From Cymodocea nodosa (lineage: Eukaryota; Streptophyta; Magnoliopsida; Alismatales; Cymodoceaceae): DNA of 64,000 nucleotides. Below the pieces are notes generated by a model, which worked only from the letters and a program-made list of their open reading frames with translations, had not been told where the DNA came from and searched no databases. The stretch lies in assembly GCA_036874045.1 (NCBI GenBank), contig JAZBRI010000008.1, positions 4,665,001-4,729,000 of the forward strand, given 5' to 3'. Position numbers and translations under genes: made by a program. Positions within the stretch are counted from its first letter, which is position 1, and every line of letters begins with the position of its first letter. This document shows positions 23,837 to 35,070 of the stretch, one piece after another.

Positions 23837-24899
23837 TTGTAAAGTATCAATTTGTGCATTTTATATATGTTAATTCATGCATATTAAGGATTATAAGTCA
23901 TCATTATATATGTTCTTATGAAAGATTACATGAAAATCATATTTTAGAACTATGCATGTTTTATTGGTTAAATAGTCAATAATGCACAAATTTATACTTT
24001 ATTAAATTAACACCTAATCAATTAGCCTATGTGTAGATATAAGTAATTTATATATTGATTTCATGCATATCTTAAAAGAATTATCATTAAGATATGAAAT
24101 TAAATAATCCTCAATTGAGCAAGCAATATATTATGCACATTTCATTTTTGCTTTATAATTGAGTAGCAATTTATGTGTAATGTGCATATGCATTTAATGC
24201 TATCTTTTGAGTTGTTGTAGGTGAGGACATGGACCCTTAGATTAAATCATGGGAAATCAACAACCCATGGTCGTCCATCACACACTTCCAATCCTTGAAG
24301 ATATCAATCAATCAACCATCAAGACTTGCTTAATTTAGGAGGCCACAAATTGGAAGGTGTTTGAATTCTTTCCATAGATGAATGACAAGGGAAGAGAAAA
24401 GTGCATGGCCGACCAAGGAAACATCTCATCTCCTTTCTCCTCCACGCAAAGGGCCAAGCAAAGAACTCCAAAGAAAAATTTCGTCCTCCCTTCTTCTAAC
24501 CAAGGTTGTGGACAAGCTCTCCTCCAAGGTTGGTGAGCTAGGTGTCTTCCCCCTCATATTAGAAGACCTCCTTCTCTCCACTCCAAGTCGACATACGGAA
24601 GGACCTCCACAGGTGAAATCGGTGGTATTGGAGGCACGTGTGCAACATTGGAAGAGCTTGGGACATGATCTTCAAGATGAGGTAATAGGAAGCATCAACA
24701 TTGAGAGGAAAGCCAACAACTTCATACATCTTGGAAGTGGTTGAAGACGTGCAACCACCACTTCAAAGCAACCCTAGAGACCTCTTTTGGACGTGCTACA
24801 GGTGGTGCAACCGCAATGTTTTACAACATCATAAAGGTTTATATACTACCCAACTTAGGATTTATAAACCTTTAATTACATACAAGTCATTACAGTAGA
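23837..24899 (+). mobile_element. Unidentified LTR-like insertion in Copia A2
   Basis: It starts near tgtaaagtatcaatttgtgc inside gag. The first 370 bp are AT-rich, then from ttgttgtaggtgagg (24213) it becomes GC-richer, with a passage reading like the transcribed part of plant Gypsy LTRs (24380-24800). It resembles the layout of 25912-27550. A 120-codon open stretch (24382-24744) has no recognisable domain. Ends are not certain. Confidence 0.35.
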
Positions 24900-25560
24900 G
24901 AAACAATGCTTTAAAGAAAAGACTCTTAATTTCGAAGCATTAACTTCTTAACTTTTCGAAATCTACAACATTTCGGATAGTTATAGACTTAACTATTCGA
25001 AAAGAATATTCTTTCTGAATGGGCGGTACTGTACCAGGCTAACTGTCTAAAGAGATTCAATATTTCGGATAGTTACTAACTTAACTGTCCGAAAAGTCAC
25101 TTACTTCTCTCTCTTTGTCCTTTTGGAAGGTTATGCTGATAACTCTCTGAAAACTACATGTCTTTCGGATAGTTACATCTTAACTATCCGAAAACTCACT
25201 TAAGTGTCTTTTTAGGCATTTTGAAAGGTTTTGTCAATAACCCTCTAAAAAACTTATGAACTTCGAATAGTTACTGCCTAACTATCCGAAGATCCACTTA
25301 AGCCACTACTTTCCAGATACTTGGCTTCTTAACTATCTGAAGATCCACTTAAGTGTCCTTTAAGTCATTTCGGATAGTTACAGCCAGTAACTCTCTGAAA
25401 TCTTCTGACTTTCAGATAGTTAACTTAAAGCCTCCGATTGAACTTTTATTTCCAGATACTTAGGTCTGTAACCTACCGAAAATGTATAACTGCCGAATAC
25501 TTACTATTAACAAGCTTTCGATTGAACCTGGACTACTTGTGACATACTCCACACCTGTAA
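24900..25560 (-). repeat. Array of tttcggatagtta / taactatccgaaa hairpins (LTR-C-like, minus)
   Basis: About eight inverted pairs. The clearest is 25163-25175 with 25181-25193: perfect 13-bp arms, 5-base loop. Read on the minus strand it resembles the hairpin-rich part of Copia LTR C (51830-52000 and 53600-54130). Probably a fragment of such an LTR. No coding sequence. Confidence 0.6.
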
Positions 25561-25734
25561 TACTTGCCCTAACATATCGATCCTAATAGTATAAAGCACC
25601 CTCCTACTTCTTCATTCTTGTCAGCCTCGTTATACATTTATTAAAATCTTTCCTTATACTTGTTATCCAAATCTTAGACTTTACAATACAACTAAATTCC
25701 AGTTCTAATCTACTTCTTGTTTTTACTTAGGATA

Positions 25735-25911
25735 TGCTGGTCTTTCAATATATTTAGAGGTTGCATATGCTTATAACCCATAACTCAATGAATTTGCATC
25801 TCTAGGGATGTAATTTTTAATGAAACAGATTTATCTATAGTATCTAAATTAAATCCACAAACTACTTTGATAGAATAGCAATTCATGTCATGCAACAACC
25901 AGACTATGTGA
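25735..25911 (+). pseudogene. Copia pol fragment (integrase-RT linker)
   Basis: The segment ICISRDVIFNETDLS matches the conserved ISRDVxFNE motif downstream of integrase in Copia polyproteins. Only this small piece is recognisable; it stops where the next LTR-like sequence starts. 25561-25734 holds nothing I recognise. Confidence 0.6.
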
Positions 25912-27550
25912 TGTTATGTGTTCAAGCTTTAATTTTGCCCATTTTTAATGAATTTTATAAGTAATTTTGCATGATATTATATATCTATGATGGATAAATG
26001 ATATTAATTATGGGTAATATAAGTCTTGAAATATAGTGCAATATAGAAATTTAATTAACAAGTGCATCCCCCATTGGATATAATTTTACATGAAACACAT
26101 TGATTTATTTTGCATGTCCTATGTTAGCTAACGTCTCTTGGAGTTCAACTTCCATTAATTGTAGGTAACATATATATGGGAGGAGCTTAATGCAAAAGAC
26201 CAAAGAAGATGTAAAGAATCAAAAGTTGGTGGACTAAACTTTAAAGAAGAGGACATGCCAACACCTTATTGGCCCTCCTAGATCTATGGCATCTTATTGG
26301 CTTGGTGATAAAACCAAGGTGCCACATCAAAGAGAGAGAAGACAAAACAACATAAATACAAGGGGAGAGGATTTTCGGCCAACACCTTGGTGCTTCCAAC
26401 GAGAGAAAGAAAGAAGAGAAGAAAGCTTGGAGGTGAGGCTTATGCTTGCAAGGAGACCATCCATTGATGCTATTCACCATTCCAAGGGCTAAGGAGAAGA
26501 CGTCCAAGCTTGGAGGTGGATTTGTTGCCAAGTTCCATTGAATTCAAAGCTCTAGAGAAGAAGATAAGAAGCTCCTAAGGTAGTGACAACTCTTAGAGTT
26601 TATTATTTTCTTGTATAGAAGGAAGAATTGATGAGAAATGGTGGTGAACATCTCAATTATATGTCTTCTTAGCTAGATAGAGTTCAATGAATGTATATGA
26701 ATGTTTAATTCTTCTTTTCAACTTCTAATTTGCATCCTCTATTCACATGTATTGTTGGGGCTGTTGGTGAGGCTTTCACATGAGTGAATGACACTCATCA
26801 ATGGTGGCTTGGCGCATTTGAGAAGAAAGTGTGAATTGAAAGAAGAAGAAAATAAGTGTTGATGTTCATTTGAATGAAGAACCTATCACTTATATCTAGT
26901 TGTTAATTTTAATTTCAGTAGTTAATTGATTTTGTTATATCTTATATAGATCACATTTTGTCCTAATCAATCTCCAAAAAGAATTTCTAATGCAAGTAGT
27001 ATAGTATAGTTTAGCTAGATTAGCAAATAGCATAGTTGCATGCATTTAGTATAAATTAGAATAGAGTAGTATAGTCTATTGAACCTTCTTGTTTTATTTT
27101 TCTTTCCTTAATATTGATGCATTGATATCACTTCTGAAATCACGTGGAACTTGTGTGTATGTTATAATTGAATGAGTTGATAGATTTACAAGTAAAGAAA
27201 TTGATTCACATCACCATTTTCCACTACAAATTGCCTTGAAATTGCATGATTTGTGAGCTTGTGTTAACTTTGATTATTCTACATTCACATGTCATTAATT
27301 TACTGAAGTATACCTAAGAGCTTGAAGAACAAGTTGAGTAATAGTTGATTAAGTCATAAACACAATCCTTGTGGAAGAATGACCTGTATTTGCCATGTAC
27401 ACCAAAAGAACTGTGCACTTGCAGTAAAGCTTGAGCTAAAAATATAGCTCAACATTATGTACTTAATGGAATAAAATATATAAATAAATGATTCTTTGAA
27501 AACCTTTGTGTAAAAAAAACAAAAGAATGCAACCATATAGGATGTTGGTA
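25912..27550 (+). mobile_element. Possible solo LTR of a Tat/Athila-like Gypsy element
   Basis: Interrupts the Copia pol scrap. It starts near tgttatgtgttcaagc. The right part (27380-27440) has gacctgtatttgcc, tgtgcacttgcagtaaa, the same kind of passage seen near the end of the X LTR (gacctgtacttacaca, gtacacttgtagttaaa). The middle (26240-26600) is a GC-richer transcribed-type stretch without a domain. No PBS or clear TSD seen. Confidence 0.4.
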
Positions 27551-27558
27551 GTAGTGGG

Positions 27559-29235
27559 TAGAGGTGTCAATGGGTCAGGTTGGGCCAGCCTAACCCAAAA
27601 AGTGGTAGCTCATGCGGGCCACGGGTTGGGCTAGGTCAGGCTGAAATTTTTTCAACTTTTTTTTGACAACCCAATCTAGCTGGAAATTATTTCAAGGCAG
27701 CTCAGCCCAACTTGAAATTTTTTCAGGCTAACCTAACTTGGCTCGTAGCCTACTCCTTTTATAACTTTTTATTTTTTTCTTCGATTTAACCGAAGGTCAA
27801 CTTCGGTTTGATCAATTTTTTTTAGTTTTTTATTTTTTTAACGGTATGACCGTAACTTTACTTCGGTCCAACCGAACTTTTATTTTTTTATTTCCCTTTT
27901 TGGTCTAATTGATGCTTAACTTCAATTGAACCAAAGTTTTTTATTTTTTAAATATTTTATTTTTATTATTTTTCGATCTAACTGAAGTTAAACTTCGGTT
28001 AGATTGAAATTTTTGATTTTTTTAAACATTTATTATTATTATTTTTCTTCAATCTAACCAACATATTTTAATGTTTTAATTTTTTTTCTTTGGTCGAACT
28101 AACGATAAACTTTGGTCACTAAAGCTCTTTAAATTTATTATTTTTTTCTTCAGTCTAATTGAAACTAAGCTCTAGTCTAATTGAAGATTTTTAAGTTATT
28201 ATTTTTTTCCTTCAATCTATCAATCTAATTGAAGATAGGCTTTAGTCTGACCGAAGTTTTTTATTTTTTTATTTTAAATTAAAATAAAAATAAAAAAATT
28301 TACAACATTTCTGATAATCAATTTATCATTTAAACACATTATTTTATTTATAAATACATGAACATCAAACATAAGTCATCATTCATAAATCATTATTCAT
28401 CACATTAACATCAATATCAAGACATCATCAACAAACCATTCATAATTCATCATCCATTAACAGATTCAAACATAAGTTATAAAGTTAAAATAATTATTTT
28501 ATTTCTAAATTTAAATTTAAATTACATTATTTTTATAATTACATCAAATATTTTTACATTTAATGTACAATGTACATAATTATATTTAAACATTTATTAC
28601 ATCAAAATTATATTAATGATAAAATAAGAAATGTGCATTTTTGTGTTTTCCTTTCAATTTATTACACCAAAATCTAGAAAATCAAGATTATCTCTTATTA
28701 AATAGCTATAATTAAAATTATTTAATTCTTTCCCATTTGTTACGATAAATCTCTTATTTAATTTTTTCCCATTTGTTATGATAGATCTCTTATTTAATTC
28801 TTTCCATATTTTGTAATATACATATCAAACATTATTTAAACTTTATTTTACATTTCTAGTTGTTACATCAAGTTCTAGTTTAAACAAGTTTGCATTACAT
28901 TTATTAATTTTTTAACAACTTTTACTTTAACATTTATTTATTTTGTATACATCAACTTTTACGTTTACATTTATTAATGTATATAAGAGAGGTATCATAT
29001 TTTATTTTTTATTTTATGTTGATTTCAACACGACCCAAATTGGCCCATGGGCCAACCCAAGCCCAACCCAAATTGGCCCACGGGCCACCCTAGTCTAACT
29101 CGAATCAGCTTGCACGCCAATCCAACTTGCGAGTTGATTTTCTAATTTATTGTAGCCCAGCCCATCCTGATTTAAAAAATCAGGTTAGATTGGATTGGGC
29201 TCGCCTGCAATGGTCTGACCCAATTGACACCTCTA
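27559..29235. mobile_element. Non-autonomous hAT-like DNA transposon
   Basis: 1677 bp with inverted ends: tagaggtgtcaatgggtca on the left and the complement, tgacccaattgacacctcta, on the right. The flanking 8-bp duplication is gtagtggg / gtaatgga (6 of 8; both differences are G to A). The TAGNGGTGTCAA end and 8-bp duplication fit plant hAT elements. Subterminal regions carry repeated ggttgggcc / ggcccatggg motifs in opposite orientation. No transposase is encoded. 27778-28260 is a hairpin array; 28260-28990 is AT-rich with no features. Confidence 0.8.
27778..28260. repeat. Hairpin array inside the hAT-like element
   Basis: About eight degenerate units spaced roughly 60-70 bp, each an inverted pair on a cttcggttNgaccgaag theme separated by T-rich spacers; the first is aaccgaag-gtcaa-cttcggtt. 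Similar words occur at 4565-4890 in Athila X. Confidence 0.7.
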
Positions 29236-32200
29236 GTAATGGAGTGGTTTTATTTTTTCTTTGATTCATCTTGAAAATGGTATTAAGAGAGAGGAAAGTA
29301 TGGAAAAAAGCGTAGCAAAAGATTCAAGAGAGAGGGGAGAGAGGAAGCTGCTACTATGTATGAAGAGCAAGAGGGGAAAAAAACGTGTAACATGTAAAAC
29401 TATCCATGGCAATTATGGGATTAGATATGTAATTACTTGTGTGCTGTTGTACTTGTGAAAGGACTACAGTGCTAACCAACAGTTATTTCTTTTAGTAAAG
29501 TTGAATACATGCATAGATATACATGTGTGAACCTTCTAATCATGTGACGTGGAATTGAAAATGTTGTCATGCATGTTGTTGTGCTCCTCTAGAGTATTGA
29601 CGCTAACTTTTACTTTTTCCTTGGTAAATTTATTTATGTACTTATATATTCTAGATGCCTTTCTTTTTAAGTTAGAGACATTGTAAATATGAAATGTAAA
29701 AAGCAAGAGTTACGATCTCAGGACTCAAAACTACGAGAGAGTGATATCATGATATTATGCATATAATTATTAAGATTTGATCGAACATAAGGCCCCATCA
29801 TATGGTGATATCTACACTCATGTTGCAAGGTTTGTACGTAGCCATAGCCCAAATACTATAAAATTGTGAGATAATTAAAGGTGTACAAATATAAAATATG
29901 AAAATAAAATGTGAATTAGTTATTGCCTGTTTTCTTTATGTCTTTTTGATAAATTATTTTTCCCCTGAGAACAAAATTCCTATTTAGTAATAAATTGTTT
30001 TTACCTTTCTTTTATAAGTGATTAGCTTATGTGCATTGAATTATTTTCTAAGTTTTATTTCCTTTTTATTATTAGATGACTTGAAAAATACTTATTGGGA
30101 TGTAGCTCCCTTATCGTTCGTTTGTTGTTTAGATCCCAAGACGTAATTAGGTCAGGCGTGGTGCAAAGGAAAGGATGTAATAGACTACTCCAAAGTGGTG
30201 TTTGTTTTTTGACAAAAATGTTAAAGTTGATGTTTTGTTAGAATTTCGATTAGACCTTGTAATTTGCTATATTTTAGAGGTTACCGTGAACTATATATTC
30301 TGTCTATTATATATATCTCATGATTAAGGAATTTTGTATAATATGATGGATTTGTGTTATTTTGGTTTTTTTAGATTTTATTATGAAGCCATAATAAGTA
30401 CTTTTGTGATATAGTATTAGAAAGAAATTTTTATATACTTTTTTATATATATGTGAATTTTCCTATTATCATCACGACGATTGTCGTTCAGCTATAGCTT
30501 ATCGAGGCATGATGCTATATGGCTTTTCCTTTGATTCAGCGTCAACCTCCGGAGACATATTCCAATGCTCTTCAAAGTTCAAAAAATAATACTGGTATAT
30601 TTGCAATGCAAGTTTCTGTCACTCAAGAAGTCACATCTCAGGTTTCCTCTGCACCCCAAGAAGTCCCGCTTTCAGCTCAACGATGCGTAATTAATCACAA
30701 GGTCCATACGTGGTATATATAATCAAGCCTAATCCAAGATACGAATCAAATGTTGAAATTGCTAATTAACACACCCATTGAACCAAGTTTAAATAATAAT
30801 AAAGTACACAAAATCATGAAATTTGGCAATCACATTTGAACACCTGAGTCTTCATATATCTTAAACAAAATACTTTTAAGGGAGTTTTGTACTATTAAGA
30901 AAGTTAGGAATTTAAAACTTTGAAAAAATTTTCTAACTTTTCTAGCATTTGTATCATCTGATATTCTCTAACTTTCTAAGATATAAAAGAAAAGTTATTT
31001 TCAACTTTCAAACTATCAAAGTAAAGAAACACCAAAGATTCCTTCATACATTTTATATTAACATATATGTTAATATATAATAAATATCATTATAGTATTT
31101 AAATATTATATAATATAAATATTTATAATTTGTATAAAGTAATATAAATAGTAATATAGTATATATTAATATTTATAATTATAAAGTAATGTATTATATA
31201 TATATGTATAATATATAAAAATATAATTATAATTATCATTATTTATATACATTATAACTATAACTATAAATATATATGCTACTATTTATTTGTTATTATA
31301 ATTACAATTATTATATTTTAATTTATCATAATTATGTTGATATCTATAACATATTTATTATTTATTATATGTTAATAATTATATTATTATTTATATGATT
31401 ATTATTATATTATAATCAATTTAATTATTAATAGTTTATGATTTATTATAGGGTCAATAATATTAATATTAAAGTTTAAGTTATTCATCAAAACTTTAAA
31501 CTACATAATTTTCCTAATTTTATGATAGTAATACAAACAACTTCAAGTTTCACTCTTCAAACTTTCTTTTTTCTCTATTTCTTAAAATTTTGGTTCCTAT
31601 ATTTTTTTATTTTCTATTTTCTTAATTTCTGTAGTTTCTAATATAACACAAATAGACCCTTAATGACCTTCTCGATAGATATCACATGCATGGAAAACAT
31701 AAAGTCACGCGCAACACCAATGGCTGCCAACATGATGAAATCACAACCAAATGACGGGGAACCACTTCATCATGATCAAGCCATTTACATATAGGAGTGT
31801 GGTTGGGGTTCGTACCATTTCAATTAAAAGAATTTTAATGTATTTAAACGTACACTAGATTATACAATTCTTAGGTATACCGAAATGAAATTCTTGTCAA
31901 TTTCAAGTCTAATTTTAACGATGCAGTTTGAGTAGGAAATGTGAGTCATCAAAAATCACAAAAGATGGCCTTGTTATATTTTTATGGGACCTAACATTAA
32001 GTTAAGTTCTACTTGATTTAAATAATTAAAAACCAAGCTTGATGGGGGATGATATATAGGATAGCACAGTGGATAAAGCAGTAATGTTAAGGAACACTGC
32101 TTTGCATGAATTTGTTACGACAAACTTTGATATTTTTGAACATTTATAACAATATTTCTTAATTTGTAAGATTCATACTTATATATATATATATGTATAT

Positions 32201-32404
32201 ATATATCGTATTCTCAATATTGCTGAAGCAAAGAGGAACATATTAAATATCAAGATTATAAATTACAAGATATTAATTAATTAATTTAGATCGCATTTGA
32301 TTTTATGTTATATACAGAATACTCAAATTATCCAAAATCAAGTCTATTTATTACGATTTGTATATTTCCAGATTTTTTCAACTACATTTTCAATATATTT
32401 AACA
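29236..32404. other. AT-rich intergenic region upstream of the GTE gene
   Basis: No gene recognised. 30519-30722 has a 67-codon open stretch with no recognisable domain. 31030-31460 is extremely AT-rich low-complexity DNA. 32178-32212 is a TA microsatellite. The rest shows no repeats or element ends I can support. Confidence 0.6.
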
Positions 32405-32904
32405 CCTCAACGTCACAGTATACAGTCACATTTTTTTCAATTTTTTTTAATTCCTAACGTTCATTAGGCTTTCCTAGTGGGAAAAAAAAGACGCGAAGAA
32501 TCTCATTCTTTGTAGTTTTCTCGTAAAAAGAACAAGAAGAAAAGAAAAGAATTGGAAAAAAATATTTTTTAATGACAATCCCACGTCACCGACTCGAAAC
32601 ACCACCTCCCATGCGGTGACTCTTAGTGAACGTTCACCGCCATCCCCGACCTCGATCGAAATCCCAAATCCCACCCCAACCGTCCCGACAAGACTTCTCT
32701 GGCCGGCCGAAATCCACAGAATCGCCAAATCTAAACCCTGAAATCCCCAAACCCCATGATCTTCCCTGTCTCCCAGATGCCAAACCCTTGCTTCTCCTTA
32801 GCCAGATCCACCTTCCGGTTTGTCTAGTACCCGAAATCAGTTCCTGATCCGAAAAGTCCGGTCTTTCCAGGCGTCCTCCGATCTAGGGTTCTGTTCATGT
32901 GTGC
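32405..32904 (+). promoter_or_regulatory. Promoter and 5' UTR region of the GTE gene
   Basis: The composition shifts from AT-rich to GC-rich near 32580. It contains a G-box-like ccacgtcac (32581-32589), a CG-rich leader and ctagggtt (telo-box-like, 32883-32890) just before the start codon. No clear TATA box. The transcription start cannot be placed from sequence alone. Confidence 0.5.
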
Positions 32905-33106
32905 ATGGCTTCCGGCCCCCTAGTTGGTGCGGGCGGCGGCGGTAGCGGTGGAGGGAACGGGTCGAGGGAGAAGCACCGCTGGGCGGATAACAAGGTCTAC
33001 ACCAGGAAGTCCCACAAGACGAGCTCAAAGAGTAACCCTAGCTCTCAGCCGCCACCGCAGAACCCGCCGCAAGAGGAGACCCCCAAAGCGAGAATTGATG
33101 GGGTAG
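32897..33106 (+). other. Overlapping upstream ORF of the GTE gene
   Basis: An ATG at 32897 lies 8 bp before the main ATG, in another frame, and stays open for about 69 codons to 33106, overlapping the main coding sequence. If it lies in the mRNA, scanning ribosomes meet it first. Its context (T at -3, T at +4) is weak, so leaky scanning is likely. Confidence 0.5.
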
Positions 33107-35070
33107 ACGAAGATGTGAAGAAGGCGCCGCCAGCTGACTTAGTCGGATCCGATGACGACGTCGCCAACGCCGGGGGTGTGATGAATGGCGACAGTGGTGG
33201 AGGTGGGGGGGAGATGAGGATGCCGGTGCTCCCGAGGAGGCCACTCGTTGTGAGGGAGGTGTCAGTCAGCGGGCAGCAGTGCGTGACGATCAGCCCTGGG
33301 GCTGGCTCCCGAGAGGAGGTAAGGAACTTGAGGAATATACTGGGGGAGGAGTTGGAAAAGGTGAGGGCGTTTTACAGGAAATTGGAGATCTACGAGGCGC
33401 AGTTATCTGCATCGGCTGCAGCGGGGCCAATTACGCCAGGGTATAGTCACTCGCAGCTGTCCGAGACTGGCGGACACCCATTTGCACCACCAGCGAGGAA
33501 GGCAATGAGTATTCAAGAGGGTGGCATGTTGAGGAGAAAGCTTAGTGTTGCTACCGGGCAGGTGGAGAGTTATAGTATGAGTGATGCAACTGAAAAGGAG
33601 AAGAGGACGCCGAAGGCAAACCAGTACTACAGGAATTCTGAATTTGTGCTTGGAAAGGATAGGCTGCCACCTCCGCCATCGACCAAGAAGTCCAAGGCAA
33701 ACGGTGGGAAAAAGCACGGTGGTGGTGGTCATGGGGAACATGTGGCGCAGGATTTGTCAAAGGTCTATGCGCATGCATTTAGGAATTGCAGGTTGCTGTT
33801 GGCAAGTCTGATGAAGCATCAACATGGGTGGGTGTTCAATCATCCAGTAGATGTTAAAGGGCTTGGGCTTCATGATTATTACAGCATCATTAAACATCCT
33901 ATGGACCTTGGTACTATTAAGACAAGGCTCAGTAAGAATTGGTACAAGTTCCCTAAAGAGTTTGCGGAGGATGTGAGACTTACGTTCCATAATGCAATGT
34001 TATATAATCCGAAGGGACAGGATGTGCATTACATGGCAGAGGAACTTTTGTCTATATTTGATGAACAGTGGTCTGTTATAGAGGCCGAACTTACTCTGCC
34101 TTCCTACCCAGTGATGAATAAGAAGACTCCTCCACCCCTTGATATGAAGAGGATACTGGAACGGTCAGAGTCTACAACGCATCCAGCATTGCCAGATATA
34201 ACACCAAAGTCTATAACGCATACACCCCATACTGGGCGGACTCCTGCATTGAAAAAGCCCAAGGCAAAAGATCCACACAAGAGGGACATGACCTACGAGG
34301 AAAAACAAAAGCTTAGCAATAACTTGCAGAACCTTCCACCTGAGAAGTTGGATGTCGTTGTGCAAATTATCAAGAAGAGAAATTCCTCTCTGAGCCAGCA
34401 TGATGATGAAATTGAAGTTGACATTGATAGTGTGGACACAGAAACACTTTGGGAGCTTGATAGGTTCGTGACAAATTACAAAAAGAGTCTAAGCAAGCAC
34501 AAGCGGAAGGCAGAACTTGCTATGCAAGCAAGACAAGAAGCTGAGCAGAATATCCAAGCAAAGGTATTAAAATTTATTGGTACCGGTCTTTCTCTATAAA
34601 ATGGTGTTTTATTTTATTTTATTTACTGTTTAGAACTTGCACGATCAGGAGCCTGCTGTTGTAGAGAAACCAAGTGAAAGTAAGTCAGGTATCTTTCGTG
34701 AAAGCCATTATGTGTGATTTCATTCTTATGCAAATCTTTTGCTGAATCTCTGTTATTAACTTGCTGTACGGGCTGCACAACTTGGACTATAGATAAGCAA
34801 CAAATGTCTCCTCCACCTGTTGTTGAGGAAAAGAAGGGGGATAATGAAAGTAGATCTAGTAGTTCATGCAGCTCAAGCAGTGACTCAGGATCGTCTTCTA
34901 GTGGTATCATTTATAACATTACTTGTTAATTAATTCTATGACTCCTTCAAAATAAGATTGATTTCTCTAAAAAAAATTTTACCTTATTTATTTTTAGTGA
35001 AGGAAATTTAGTTTTGAATCTGTGTTGATTACATCTTGCAGATTCTGATAGTGAAAGCTCTTCTGGATGA
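32905..35070 (+). CDS. GTE4: GTE4-like BET family regulator (bromodomain + NET domain), four coding exons
   Basis: Nuclear acetyl-histone reader; GTE proteins bind acetylated chromatin and influence transcription, and GTE4 is known for a role in the cell cycle. Coding exons: 32905-34563, 34634-34679, 34793-34903, 35042-35070, with GT-AG introns and kept phase, giving about 614 residues. The start is ATG 32905 (MASGPLVG), matching family N-termini. Domains: a basic N-terminus with KVYTRKS; a predicted coiled coil at about 135-172; a bromodomain at about 294-397 with HPMDLGTIKTRL and acetyl-lysine-binding Asn368 in LYNPKGQDVH; a NET domain at about 461-540 with MTYEEKQKL and EIEVDIDSVDTETLWELDRF; then a KRKAE basic stretch and a Ser/Asp-rich acidic tail ending DSDSESSSG. 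It is shorter than Arabidopsis GTE4, mainly before the bromodomain. The LDRFVTNYKK-SLSK-KRKAE stretch favours GTE4 over GTE7 or GTE3, but the exact orthologue is inferred. It looks intact. Confidence 0.9.

Noticed and set aside
24382-24744. 120-codon open stretch as a gene
   Set aside because: No recognisable domain; it lies in an LTR-like transcribed segment.
27559-29235. Interpretation as an LTR
   Set aside because: Ends are inverted repeats with an 8-bp duplication, fitting hAT rather than TG-CA LTR ends with 5-bp duplication.
30519-30722. Small gene
   Set aside because: 67 codons, no domain, no promoter or splice context I can support.
32899-32904. Starting the GTE protein at GTG 32899
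   Set aside because: The next codons give ATG 32905 and MASGP, the usual family N-terminus.
33038-34401. Several antisense and shifted open stretches over the GTE exon
   Set aside because: They are shadows of a GC-rich coding exon and show no domains.
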